62,368 nt of DNA, from the NCBI GenBank assembly GCA_017743475.1, contig JAGHYV010000017.1:1-62368 (forward strand), read 5' to 3'. This DNA is from Roseiflexus sp. GTDB lineage: Bacteria; Chloroflexota; Chloroflexia; Chloroflexales; Roseiflexaceae. The position numbers and the translations under genes were made by a program. The notes under the pieces are model-generated. The model was not told where the DNA came from. It made no database searches and worked only from the letters and a program-made list of their open reading frames with translations. Positions 33,526 to 42,317 of the stretch are shown one piece after another (position 1 is the stretch's first letter; each line of letters opens with the position of its first letter).

Positions 33526-33877
33526 ACAGACAGATTCCCCGCGTGTAAATCTCTTGCAGGAAAGGAGAACATGTTTGCAACGCTTCGTCGATCTCCTCCG
33601 GCGTCTTTACGATCAGATCGAGAGGAAAAAGGCGCGGATATAGCGCCATTGCTACGCGCATATAGCGTGTACGATATGGTTCATCGGATCGCACAACAAC
33701 CAGCAGGTCTACGTCGCTATCGGGCGTGGGATGACCATACGCATACGAGCCGAACAGAATAATCTTCTCCGGGTTGATCTCACGAATCAGTCGCTCAATC
33801 GCGGGCGGTAACGTCTCTGCCACCGGCGGAAGACCACGCGGCGCAATGTCGGTTGGAAGCGAGAAGATGGCACGCAC
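33512..33877 (-). CDS. Minimal nucleotidyltransferase (MNT), antitoxin-type partner
   Basis: The 121-residue protein contains ILFGSYAYGHPTPDSDVDLL, the GSx10DxD catalytic motif of pol-beta-type minimal nucleotidyltransferases; a distal aspartate follows in LFPLDLIVKTPEE. I place the start at the GTG at 33877 because AAAGGAG lies 8 bases upstream; an earlier TTG at 33904 has no such site. It precedes and overlaps the HEPN gene on the same strand. In known pairs the enzyme transfers AMP to a tyrosine of HEPN to silence it. Confidence 0.9.
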   Translation of the reverse strand: MRAIFSLPTDIAPRGLPPVAETLPPAIERLIREINPEKIILFGSYAYGHPTPDSDVDLLVVVRSDEPYRTRYMRVAMALYPRLFPLDLIVKTPEEIDEALQTCSPFLQEIYTRGICLYERK

Positions 33878-33997
33878 CGGCGCGCTCCTTTCGCACTTAA
33901 CCAAAGCGTATCAAAATTGTAACAGAAGCGCAGCGCCGTGTCGTTCTTTACATGGTAAAGTGAGAGCGTGCAGGCGCATTTCATTATGTCGTAATGT

Positions 33998-35584
33998 ATG
34001 ACAACACCGCTCGACCTGATCGGAACAACCATCGGCAACCATGAGATTCAGGCGTTGATCGGCAGGGGCGGGATGGCGACCGTCTACCGCGGGATCGATC
34101 ACAACCTGGGGCGCGCTGTAGCGATCAAAATCCTGTCGGAAGAGGCGCGCGCCCATCCTGGCTTCGTTGAGCGGTTCCGGCAGGAAGCGCGCCTGATCGC
34201 CAATCTACGCCACCCCAATATCGTCCAGATTTACGATTTTGGCGTCCATAACGGAACGCCGTACATGGTTCAGGAACTGTTGCCGGGACCAACGCTCGAA
34301 CAGCGGATCGTTGATGCTGTGCGCAGCGGTCAGCCCCTTCCGCCTGACGACGTGGTTGCGATCACCCGCCAACTCGCCGCTGCGCTGGACGCCGCGCATG
34401 CTGCCGGGGTCATTCACCGCGATGTGAAGCCCGCCAACGCCATGTGGAACGCGCTTGGGGCGCTGGTGTTGACCGATTTCGGCATTGCCTGCAGCAATCT
34501 GGTGTCGGGTCATCAGACGCAGGTCGGGATGGTCGTGGGCACGCCGGGGTATCTGTCGCCCGAACAGGCGCAGGGGCTGCCAGTGACACCCGCCAGTGAT
34601 ATCTATAGCCTGGGGGTGGTGGTGTTCGAGATGCTTGCTGGTCGTCTCCCCTTCGATGGCGATACGCCAATGAGCATTGCCATCCAGCATATTCAGACGC
34701 CGCCGCCACCCCTGCGCGCGCTGCGTCCCGACATCCCGCCCGTCGTCGAAGCGGTAGTGCTGCGCGCGCTGGCGAAGGACCCGACGACGCGGTTCGAGCG
34801 GGCAGAGCAGTTCGCCAAAGCACTGGAACGCGCATATGCAAGCACAGGTGCAGCGGTGCTACGCTCTTCCCCGGTCGCCACCACCGACATCCATCGCCAG
34901 GCAACGGTCGCATGGCGACCCGGCGCTGCAACGCGGCAACCTGCATCTGGGTCGCACCACGACGATCCGCCGCAACCAGACTCCACCGGTGCGCCGGGAC
35001 AGGCAACGCGCAGTCGCAGCTTATCGCTGCTGCCGCTGCTGGGTGGGCTGTTCGTGTTTCTACTGATCGTCGGCAGCATCCTGGCGATGCGCAGTGGCGC
35101 GTCCACCGCCGGGCAAAACGGCGCCGCTGTACCGGTGACGCCTGTCGTCGCCGCGACGCCGCCTGCCGCAGGTGATGATAGCGCTGCGCTCCCTGCGCCG
35201 ACAGCCGCCCCATCCACAGCCATAGCGCCAATGGAAGCGCCTCCAATAGCCCCGCCGACCGCACCCGCGCTCACCGACACACTGCCGCCAGCGCCGCCAG
35301 CAGCTACAGGCGATGCACTTGTCAACCTGCGCGCCCTGTTGCAATCGGTCACGGGCGACCGACGTACTGGAAAAGATGCGCAGAAGTGGCTCCGCACCCT
35401 GGACGAGTTCGAACGCGAGATCGGCAAAGGCAACACTCGGCGCGCGCGCGACAAATTGCGCGAACTTCAGCGCGATCTCACCGAAGCGGAGCAGAGCGGC
35501 AAACTGACATCGGAGTTGACCCGTGAGGCGCTGCAACAGATCAACGCAATTGCAGCCGCTTATGGCATCGAACTGTGGAGATAG
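33998..35584 (+). CDS. Membrane-anchored Ser/Thr protein kinase (PknB-like)
   Basis: The 528-residue protein has a complete kinase domain (about residues 1-275): glycine loop IGRGGMATVYRG, lysine in AVAIKIL, catalytic HRDVKPANAM, DFGIA and GTPGYLSPEQ. A linker leads to one membrane helix (LLGGLFVFLLIVGSILAM, about 345-362). The outside part is Pro/Ala/Thr-rich and ends in a charged helical domain (DALVNLRALLQSVTGD onward) without PASTA repeats. It is directly followed by ftsW/rodA and a penicillin-binding protein, the order known from pknB-type wall-growth clusters, so it probably regulates elongation or division. HPNIVQIYDFG confirms the Hanks type. Confidence 0.93.
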   Translation: MTTPLDLIGTTIGNHEIQALIGRGGMATVYRGIDHNLGRAVAIKILSEEARAHPGFVERFRQEARLIANLRHPNIVQIYDFGVHNGTPYMVQELLPGPTLEQRIVDAVRSGQPLPPDDVVAITRQLAAALDAAHAAGVIHRDVKPANAMWNALGALVLTDFGIACSNLVSGHQTQVGMVVGTPGYLSPEQAQGLPVTPASDIYSLGVVVFEMLAGRLPFDGDTPMSIAIQHIQTPPPPLRALRPDIPPVVEAVVLRALAKDPTTRFERAEQFAKALERAYASTGAAVLRSSPVATTDIHRQATVAWRPGAATRQPASGSHHDDPPQPDSTGAPGQATRSRSLSLLPLLGGLFVFLLIVGSILAMRSGASTAGQNGAAVPVTPVVAATPPAAGDDSAALPAPTAAPSTAIAPMEAPPIAPPTAPALTDTLPPAPPAATGDALVNLRALLQSVTGDRRTGKDAQKWLRTLDEFEREIGKGNTRRARDKLRELQRDLTEAEQSGKLTSELTREALQQINAIAAAYGIELWR

Positions 35585-35593
35585 GAACCAGCA

Positions 35594-36925
35594 ATGGCGA
35601 CGATCACACGCCTGCGCGCGCGGCTTGGCGGTCGGGTGCGCGAACTCGAACTCCTAATCACTGCATTTCTGTTCGTTGCGGTCAGCCTAGGCGCACTGAT
35701 CGCAACCGCCAGCGGTCGGGTGCGCTGGGTCGATCTGACAATCATCTGCGCTTTCGCCGGTCTTTTTCTCACCATCAGTCTGGCGCTTGCGCTGCGCGAC
35801 TGGGGCGAGGATCAGATGGTGTTGCCAATTGCTGCATTGCTGGCAGGCATCGGCATGATCATGGCACGTCGCCTCGAACCAGACCTGGTGCAACGCTACG
35901 GCGAGGTGTACAGCGGCATTGCCCTCAAACAGGTGATCTGGATCTTTGGCGGCGCAGCCGTGCTCACGCTGGCGAGTTTCGTTCCCTGGCGCCTGCAATG
36001 GCTCAAGCACTATCGTTACACCTGGCTTATCCTGGGTCTGGCGCTGGTGGCGATCACCGCTCTCTTCGGTGTGGAACGCAACGGCGCGCGTCTCTGGCTC
36101 AGCCTGGGGTTCTTCCAGTTGCAACCGGTTGAACTGCTGAAGGTGCTGCTGGTGATCTACCTGGCTACCTACCTGGACAGTCACCGCGAACTGATCGGAC
36201 GCGGCATCTACTGGCTTGGTCCGCTGAAACTGCCGCCACTCCCGTACCTGGCGCCAATTGTGGTCATGTGGGGGGTGACGATTGGTTTGATCATCGTCCA
36301 GAAGGACCTGGGCGCCGCTTTGCTCTTCTTCGTCATCTTTCTGGCGATGCTCTACGTTGTCAGCGGACAGGCACGCTACGCCGCCGTCGGATTGTTCGCA
36401 TTCGCGCTTGGTGCAGCAGCGCTCTACCCGCTCTTCAGCCACGTGCGGGTGCGCCTGAACGCATGGCTCGATCCCTGGTCCGATCCGTTCGGCATCGGCT
36501 TCCAGATGGTGCGCGCATTGCACGCGCTGGCGAACGGCGGTTGGGCGGGAACTGGCATCGGCGCGGGCGACCCGACCATGGTTCCTGAGAGTCACACCGA
36601 CTTTGTTTTTGTGGCGATCGGCGAGGAATTGGGGCTTGCGGGCACATTCGCCCTGACGGTGTGCTACGCGATCTTCGCGCTCAAAGGGTACCTGATCGCA
36701 ATGCAGGCGCGTGATGGGTTCCAGCAACTGCTTGCCGTTGGACTGACGACTGCCATTGCTGCGCAGGCTTTCATCATTATGGCTGGCGCGACGCATCTTA
36801 TTCCACTCACTGGCATTACGCTGCCGTTCGTCAGTTACGGCGGCTCATCGACGTTGATCAACTTTGCGATGGTCGGGTTGCTGTTGCGTATTTCCGCTGC
36901 GCGCAAGCCCCCGCAGACGTTGTGA
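35594..36925 (+). CDS. FtsW/RodA/SpoVE family glycan polymerase
   Basis: The 443-residue membrane protein has about ten to eleven helices of the SEDS family. Signatures are NGARLWLSLGFFQLQPVELLK cut to the conserved QPVELLKVLLVIYLA, then VIQKDLG-like IVQKDLGAALLFFVI with the key aspartate, GNGGWAGTGIGAG-like ANGGWAGTGIGAGD, and PFVSYGGSSTLINFAMVGLLL. SEDS proteins polymerise lipid II into peptidoglycan together with a class B PBP, which is encoded next. The start lies 10 bases after the kinase gene. Whether it works in elongation or division cannot be read from sequence. Confidence 0.94.
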   Translation: MATITRLRARLGGRVRELELLITAFLFVAVSLGALIATASGRVRWVDLTIICAFAGLFLTISLALALRDWGEDQMVLPIAALLAGIGMIMARRLEPDLVQRYGEVYSGIALKQVIWIFGGAAVLTLASFVPWRLQWLKHYRYTWLILGLALVAITALFGVERNGARLWLSLGFFQLQPVELLKVLLVIYLATYLDSHRELIGRGIYWLGPLKLPPLPYLAPIVVMWGVTIGLIIVQKDLGAALLFFVIFLAMLYVVSGQARYAAVGLFAFALGAAALYPLFSHVRVRLNAWLDPWSDPFGIGFQMVRALHALANGGWAGTGIGAGDPTMVPESHTDFVFVAIGEELGLAGTFALTVCYAIFALKGYLIAMQARDGFQQLLAVGLTTAIAAQAFIIMAGATHLIPLTGITLPFVSYGGSSTLINFAMVGLLLRISAARKPPQTL

Positions 36926-37085
36926 GACGGCGTTTCGCGTATCAGCAGGCGTGCGCTGCAACAGCGCCGCATCGGAGTCCTGCCAGACTCAACCCGCTGC
37001 GTAGCGAGTGGCAAGCTAGGAGCGCATCGTTCCCGATTCTCAGTTCTTGGCTCTTGATTCTTGGTTCTCAGTTCAGAGTTCTACG

Positions 37086-38819
37086 ATGCCCGATCAGGTT
37101 CGCACAATCATAGCCTGGATCGCTGGTGTTCTGGGTATCATCGTGATCGGCAGCGGTCTGTTCATTCCCAACGCCAACCTCTGGCGATTGCACCTCCTGA
37201 CCGGACTCTGGTTGATCTCGCTGCCAATACGCCGCGTGATGAAGAACCAGGGCGACACATCCGCCTGCACCGTGCGCGGACTGATGCTGATCGCAGTTCT
37301 CGGCTTTTCTGCCGTTGGGTTGCACCTGGTGCGCAATCAGGTGACGCAGGCGGAAGCAACCCGGCGCGCTGTAGCGTCGCTGACGCAGCCTGGTACGCAA
37401 CAACCAACTCCCGTCATCGCCGAGCCTGATCCTGCCGAACGCACCTCGTTGGGAAGCGGGCGAACATTTCCAGTGGCGATCAGTCCCGGGGTGCGTGGGC
37501 GCATCCTCGACCGCAACGGTGCCGTGCTTGCGGAAACGGTTGATGGACGGCGCACCTATCCCAACCCAGCGCTCGGCAATCTGATCGGCTTTCAGAGCCG
37601 TCTCTACGGCACAACCGGGCTAGAAGCGCGCTTCGACGCGCAACTATCGGGCGTGGCCACCCTCTCGCCGACCGCCATTCTCGAAGCGCGCCTGATAGGA
37701 TTGCCGATTGAGCAGACCCCCGCCGACCTGATCCTCACCCTGGATAGTCGCCTGCAAGCAGCGGCGCAGCAGGCCCTCGGCGAGCGCGCGGGTGCCGTGG
37801 TGCTGATCGACGTGCCAACCGGCGCGATCCTGGCAATGGTCACCTACCCGCGCTTTGATCCAAATCAACTGGTGCTGCCCGACCCCGCATCGCAGGCGGA
37901 TGTTGAGCGGGTGCAGGCTGCATGGGCTGAATTGAGTAAGCGTTCGGATGCCCCTTTGCTCAACCGGGCGACCCAGGGACGCTACCCGCCTGGTTCGGTC
38001 ATCAAAACCCTTACCGCTGCGGCTGCACTCGATAGCGGCGTGTTGCCCGATCCCTCGGCTGCGGTAACCTGTCCTAACCTGCTGCCGACGGAAGCGGGTG
38101 CACCTCCAGTGCGCAATGCGGTGGACAATCTGTTCCGGCGCACCGGTGATCCTTCCGATCTGGTGCGCGTCTACGCCTTCTCGTGCAATACCGCATTCGC
38201 GCAGATCGGGCTAGCGCTGGGCGCCGACCGCTTCCTTGAGTATGCACGCCGTTTCGGGTTGCAGACGACCGACACGCGCACAGGCTCCCCCGATCTCCGT
38301 GATATTCCGGCAGAGATTGGCACAATTGCGAATGAAGCGGCGTTTTTGCAACGTCCTGCGGCACTGGCGGACACTGCATTCGGTCAGGGGCAGGCGCTCG
38401 TCACCCCGCTCGACATGGCGCAACTCGCAGCCTCAATTGCGAACGAAGGACGTTTGATGCGTCCGTACCTGGTTGCAGAAGCGCGCACCAGCGACCGCAT
38501 CATCTATCAGGCTCAACCGGAGATAGTGCGCCAGGTCGTTGCACCGGAAACCTCACAGCGCATGCTCGCGATCATGCGCACGTCGGTTGAAATCGGCTAC
38601 GCGCAGCCGATTGCGCTACCAGGCGTTGCCGTTGGTGCAAAGACTGGCACTGCCGAAACACCGCGCGGCGTGCCGCACTCCTGGATCATCGCGGTTGCGC
38701 CGACAGAACAACCACGCTACGCGATTGCCGTGATCGTCGAGTATGGCGGCGAGGGAAGTAGGTCGGCGTTGCCAGCAGCGCGCCAGGTGCTGGCTGCTGC
38801 ACTGGAGGTGACGCCGTGA
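37086..38819 (+). CDS. Class B penicillin-binding protein (transpeptidase)
   Basis: The 577-residue protein has N-terminal membrane helices (about residues 7-24 and 30-46, then 60-78), a pedestal region with RGRILDRNGAVLAETVDG, and a transpeptidase domain. The active-site serine is in YPPGSVIKTLTA (SxxK), the second motif is SCNTAFAQ (SxN), and the third KTGTAETPRG. It is therefore a complete class B enzyme that crosslinks peptidoglycan made by its SEDS partner upstream. The ATG at 37086 is chosen over 37047 because the family-like hydrophobic N-terminus begins here. The gap after the SEDS gene is 160 bases of low-complexity sequence. It overlaps the lipoprotein gene by 4 bases. Confidence 0.93.
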   Translation: MPDQVRTIIAWIAGVLGIIVIGSGLFIPNANLWRLHLLTGLWLISLPIRRVMKNQGDTSACTVRGLMLIAVLGFSAVGLHLVRNQVTQAEATRRAVASLTQPGTQQPTPVIAEPDPAERTSLGSGRTFPVAISPGVRGRILDRNGAVLAETVDGRRTYPNPALGNLIGFQSRLYGTTGLEARFDAQLSGVATLSPTAILEARLIGLPIEQTPADLILTLDSRLQAAAQQALGERAGAVVLIDVPTGAILAMVTYPRFDPNQLVLPDPASQADVERVQAAWAELSKRSDAPLLNRATQGRYPPGSVIKTLTAAAALDSGVLPDPSAAVTCPNLLPTEAGAPPVRNAVDNLFRRTGDPSDLVRVYAFSCNTAFAQIGLALGADRFLEYARRFGLQTTDTRTGSPDLRDIPAEIGTIANEAAFLQRPAALADTAFGQGQALVTPLDMAQLAASIANEGRLMRPYLVAEARTSDRIIYQAQPEIVRQVVAPETSQRMLAIMRTSVEIGYAQPIALPGVAVGAKTGTAETPRGVPHSWIIAVAPTEQPRYAIAVIVEYGGEGSRSALPAARQVLAAALEVTP

Positions 38820-39817
38820 ATGGTCGTATGATCAGGCGAGTGTCGGCAGCGAAGCGTGTCGTGACATACGTGGCGCTCGCCATGCTGCTCGCGGCATGCG
38901 CCGAACCGCTGGTCGAGCCGCGTCCGCCGCGCGCGCCGACAGCGGTGATCGACCGGTACAACGCCATCGTTGCAACTGCCGAGGCAGGCGACGATCTGTT
39001 GGCGCGCGCCAGAGCCTACTATGAGCGCGGCAACATCTGGTTCGATCAGCAGAACTACACTGCTGCCATCGCCGACTATGACCGGGCGCTCGCGCTCGAC
39101 CCCTCTCTGTCGCGCGCTGTTCACAATCGTGGTCTGGCATATGCACTGTTGGGGGACGACACTGCCGCGCTGCGGGATTATGCCGAAGCAATTCGTCTCG
39201 ACCCTGCCTACCGCCGCGCATATGAAAATCGGGTACGCTTGCTTGAACGTCTTGTCGTCGAAAAGCCAGACGAAACCCGGCTGCAACAACTGGCTGACGA
39301 TTACGGCAAACTGGCGGAACTGATCCCCGATGCCGCAGCGACCTATCGCTACCAGCAGGGACTTACGCTGATGCGATTGGGCGACCGCGCCGCCGCGCGT
39401 GAAGCGTTCGACGCTGCACTCCGTGCCCAACCGCAGCACGTCGATGCGCTGTACGAACGGGCATTGATCCTGTACGCCGACGGCGATCTAAATGCCGCCC
39501 TTGCCGACCTCGACGCTGCGCTGCGTCTAAGTCCCCGCGCTGCTAACGCCTACTACGTGCGCGGGTTGATACGTTACGCACAGGGAGACATACGCAGCGC
39601 AATCGCCGATTTTGGTCAGGCGCTGGTGCTCCGGCCCGAATACCCTGAGGCGCTTATTGCGCGGGCAGCAGCATACGCGGCGCAGGGCAACACTGCCGCT
39701 GCCCGCGCCGACCTCCAGCGCCTCGATGGATTGACGCTCGACCCGACACTTCAGCAGGCCCGCGAAGCGCTGCGGATTCAGACAGGTTCACCCCGACCCA
39801 CCACTGGCGGAAATTGA
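38816..39817 (+). CDS. TPR lipoprotein linked to the wall-growth cluster
   Basis: The 333-residue protein starts with a GTG overlapping the PBP stop (GTGA). A signal with a lipobox, VALAMLLAACAEP, places the lipidated cysteine near residue 28, so the mature protein is anchored outside. Five or six TPR units follow (YYERGNIWFDQQNYTAAIAD, HNRGLAYALLGDDTAAL, ALILYADGDLNAALADLD, VRGLIRYAQGDIRSAIAD, AAAYAAQGNTAAARADLQ). It probably acts as a scaffold for envelope complexes, perhaps the PBP-SEDS pair encoded just upstream. A second possible start is the ATG at 38828. Confidence 0.86.
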   Translation: MNGRMIRRVSAAKRVVTYVALAMLLAACAEPLVEPRPPRAPTAVIDRYNAIVATAEAGDDLLARARAYYERGNIWFDQQNYTAAIADYDRALALDPSLSRAVHNRGLAYALLGDDTAALRDYAEAIRLDPAYRRAYENRVRLLERLVVEKPDETRLQQLADDYGKLAELIPDAAATYRYQQGLTLMRLGDRAAAREAFDAALRAQPQHVDALYERALILYADGDLNAALADLDAALRLSPRAANAYYVRGLIRYAQGDIRSAIADFGQALVLRPEYPEALIARAAAYAAQGNTAAARADLQRLDGLTLDPTLQQAREALRIQTGSPRPTTGGN

Positions 39818-39894
39818 TCAGTGCGAGGTTCCGTGAACAGGTAGACTGCAAGTGTGCATGGTACACCTGTCACCGGGCAATGCTGCAAGTGGTC

Positions 39895-40046
39895 GGCGCC
39901 CTCCAGCACGCGAGAGCTGACAGGTCAAGCAGCGATTCAGCACAGCCCTGGATACGGCGCCCTCCTAAGAGCGAGGGCTGACAGCAGGTGTGGCTGGCGG
40001 TGTCGGTGCGCTGGTGCAGCGCCCTCCTGCACGCGAGAGCTGGCAG
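39895..40046 (+). repeat. Three 29-base repeats separated by 32- and 33-base unique segments
   Basis: Copies at 39895-39923, 39956-39984 and 40018-40046 share gcgccctcc at the start and gctgacag or gctggcag at the end. Copies one and three differ at 3 positions; one and two at 6. The intervals are 32 and 33 bases and unrelated to each other. The spacing resembles a small CRISPR array, but the repeats are imperfect and contain a gccctc/gagggc hairpin like repeat family A. No cas genes are present. Confidence 0.6.
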
Positions 40047-40205
40047 GAGTAGGTTTTTATCAAGCCTCTGTGTTCCTTTTCTCGTTTTAGGCTTCAGGAC
40101 GCCCAGACTCTCCCTCCTCCCACGAGGGGGAGAAAGAGGGTTAGGGAGGATAAGGGGCAAAAGCGCACGGGAATGCAGCAAATCGCGCATCTCTCCCAAG
40201 AATTC
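40044..40205 (+). repeat. Dispersed repeat family C
   Basis: The blocks gcaggagtaggtttttatc, aggcttcaggacgcccagac, ctcccacgagggggagaaag and aaaagcgcacgggaatgc match 22282-22425 in order and spacing. Confidence 0.75.
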
Positions 40206-40237
40206 TATCTCTGAGGCAGAGTGTTTGAGGGCATAAC

Positions 40238-40440
40238 GAGTGAGATTCGGTACAGCCCGCGCGGGCGGACTTCGCGCCGTGGAGCCGGGAGCGTATGGTC
40301 GTTGATATTCCGCTCTCGCTCCCGCAGACGGGCTTCGCATTCCATAACCGAGAGCTTATGGTCTTTGAATAATTCGGTACAGCCCGCGCAGGTGGACGTC
40401 GCTCCGTATAGCCGAGGGCTAATGGACTTTATATTCTGTT
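40238..40440 (+). repeat. Dispersed repeat family A, degraded copies
   Basis: Two and a half diverged units contain gtacagcccgcgcgggcgg, agcttatggtctttgaataa and gtatagccgagggctaatgg. They are related, in reverse, to the 68-base repeats at 20413-20616. Confidence 0.65.
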
Positions 40441-40453
40441 CTACTGATCTCCA

Positions 40454-40837
40454 TTGGTGTCAAGCCTTACTCAGCAGGGTGCGCTGCCTGCCCGCCGGAT
40501 CCTGCAATCGCGCGTCGCGGAACCTCAGGATGCCGAGGGCAGCACGAGCCTCCCCTCCGGAACGGACGCGGGCGCACACTCGCCTTCTCCCCCTGCCTGC
40601 CCCGACCCCACGACGGTGACCACTGAGGTGGTGCAGCTGGTCTGCCGTGACCCGCGGCAGTGCAGGCTGACCCAGACGCGCTGGACCATGCACGCCCGCA
40701 TCCAGAAGCGGCTGGACCTGACTTGGCAGCGCGCCCGCTGTCAAGAGCCTCGCCCCGCTCCCCACGATCAGGCCCACCTGCAGGAGATCGCAGCCGCGGG
40801 GGACGATCTGCACGTACGCATCCCCGCCAGGGGGTGA
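40454..40837 (+). pseudogene. GC-rich remnant, possibly the N-terminal HTH part of an IS630-like transposase
   Basis: The 127-codon frame contains VTTEVVQLVCRDPRQCRLTQ followed by TRWTMHARIQKRL. This resembles the helix-turn-helix part of IS630-like transposases in which a conserved TRW(T/S) motif precedes the winged segment. Flanking sequence in this frame (proline-rich before, short after) does not continue the protein. Base composition is more GC-rich than in nearby genes. The identification is by eye and weak. Confidence 0.35.
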
Positions 40838-41683
40838 CCGGGGAGCGGGATGAAGTTACGGTCAGCTAACGCCCCTCCCTGGTCAACAGGAAGGGATGGG
40901 CGGGCGCTGCTCAGGGGCGAGCAGCACGGAGGCAGGCAACCGAGGGCGCGCTGCACAGCGTGGGCCGTTTGGACAGCGTGACGGGTCAGGTCGTCACCCG
41001 GCGGGCGAAGACGATTGGCCTGGCGATGCCGGGGCGACCTCTCAGGATCAGCGCGCTGCCTCCCCTGCGGCTGCGCGCATCGCTGTGGCGTTGGATACGG
41101 GATCCCTCGGCTGGCGTCCGAATGTCCTGGCAGTGCGCGCGCTGCAAACGACCCGCTGGGCGTTTTCCCGTCCCGGCAAGTGACCACTACCCCCAGGGTT
41201 CGGGCCGCGCGCCGGGCTGGGGGTGTCCGCCTGCCCATCCGACGGATGCCGTTGCCAAAGGATGCCTTGTGGATCGGTCAGATCGAGATACTAGGGCGGT
41301 GGATGCATCAGGAGGTCACCCGGTGTGCATTGCTGGGCAACGGATATTAGGTGCGCAGTTGCGCCGCATCCTTACTTCGTATCGTTTACAACCGGCTCAC
41401 CGAGGCGTGCAGCGTATGTCGGTCTCGGATAGCGGATTATGTATTCAAGGACCATTAGCCCCGCGGCAAGAGACGCATACTGGATTAAGTGCTCAATCTT
41501 CATGAGCTCCATGGCCAGTTCGGCATACCGGATTTTAATCTTTTTTGCAGTGGGTATCTGACCAGAGAACAGCCTTAATAAGCGCACTGTGTATTCCTCT
41601 TATACTTGGCGACAACCGCAACTAGATGCTGGTAGCAGGCAATCGGAGTGACATTATCGGCGCGAACATTCAACCCGATCAGA
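40838..41683. other. GC-rich region without a supportable gene
   Basis: Overlapping open frames on both strands reflect high GC rather than genes; none has a ribosome site or a recognisable domain. From about 41425 to 41560 the sequence returns to the repeat style of the window, with agcggattatgtattcaagg and attaagtgctcaatcttc, related to families A and B. Confidence 0.4.
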
Positions 41684-42230
41684 TCAACGACTGACAGGGA
41701 GCTGCCGTTGCCACTGTTGCCAGCCCATGCCCACGCGCGGCAGGCGCAGTCGTAATAATGCCCATAGCGGCAACCCGCTGCTCCACGGAGTTACGCTAGC
41801 AACGCTCAGAAGATCGCTGTTTTCACCACGAATCCCGACATACCGCCCCGTTTCTAGCATCCGCGGATCGAACCAGTTGCCCGGATAACTGTGCGCGCAG
41901 AACGCCAGCAACTCATTGGCCACAGCCGACGTCAGCCCGTTCGACATCAGAAACATCGACACCGTTGAGCCGAACCGGATCGCGCAGCGCCTTTAAGTGC
42001 AGACCATGCGGTTCCAGCAGACGGGCAGTGGAAAGCGCATCATGCACTTCAGGGGAGAGGTGGGCATAAGAGCGCTGCAGCAGCAGATGCACCGTTCTGC
42101 CGGGCAAGGTCGCAAGTAAGGTCTGCGCCTGCCTTCAAGCCATATCAGACCGTCAGCGTCCAGAAGAAATCGTCGAGATCGCCGATAGCGGCAGGTAAAG
42201 CGCAGGGTCACACTGCAGGTAGGTGCCGAT
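41684..42230 (-). pseudogene. Decayed GNAT (FR47-like) acetyltransferase
   Basis: Pieces in different minus-strand frames line up as one protein. IGDLDDFFWTLTV is near 42184-42148, followed by a TGA at 42147-42145 where the family has tryptophan (then YGLKAG). Next come LLATLPGRTVHLLLQRSYAH, RLLEPHGLHLKALRDPVRL, and in the next frame MFLMSNGLTSAVANELLAF with SYPGNWFDPRMLETGRYVGI and LLSVASV. This is the N-terminal and linker part of FR47-like acetyltransferases. The acetyl-CoA-binding motif is missing, so the gene is also truncated. Confidence 0.75.
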
Positions 42231-42317
42231 CTCTTGTTTATCGTGAAGAATGACAGCGTTGCTTATCAACGTCCTCTGGCACCGGATCGCTTTTGCGCTA
42301 CGAAATGTATAGCTCCC

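Noticed and set aside
40960-41505. 181-codon frame in the GC-rich block
   Set aside because: Low-complexity arginine/proline-rich translation, no ribosome site, with competing frames on both strands.
41372-41587. 71-codon minus-strand frame
   Set aside because: It translates repeat sequence related to families A and B; no domain or start signal.
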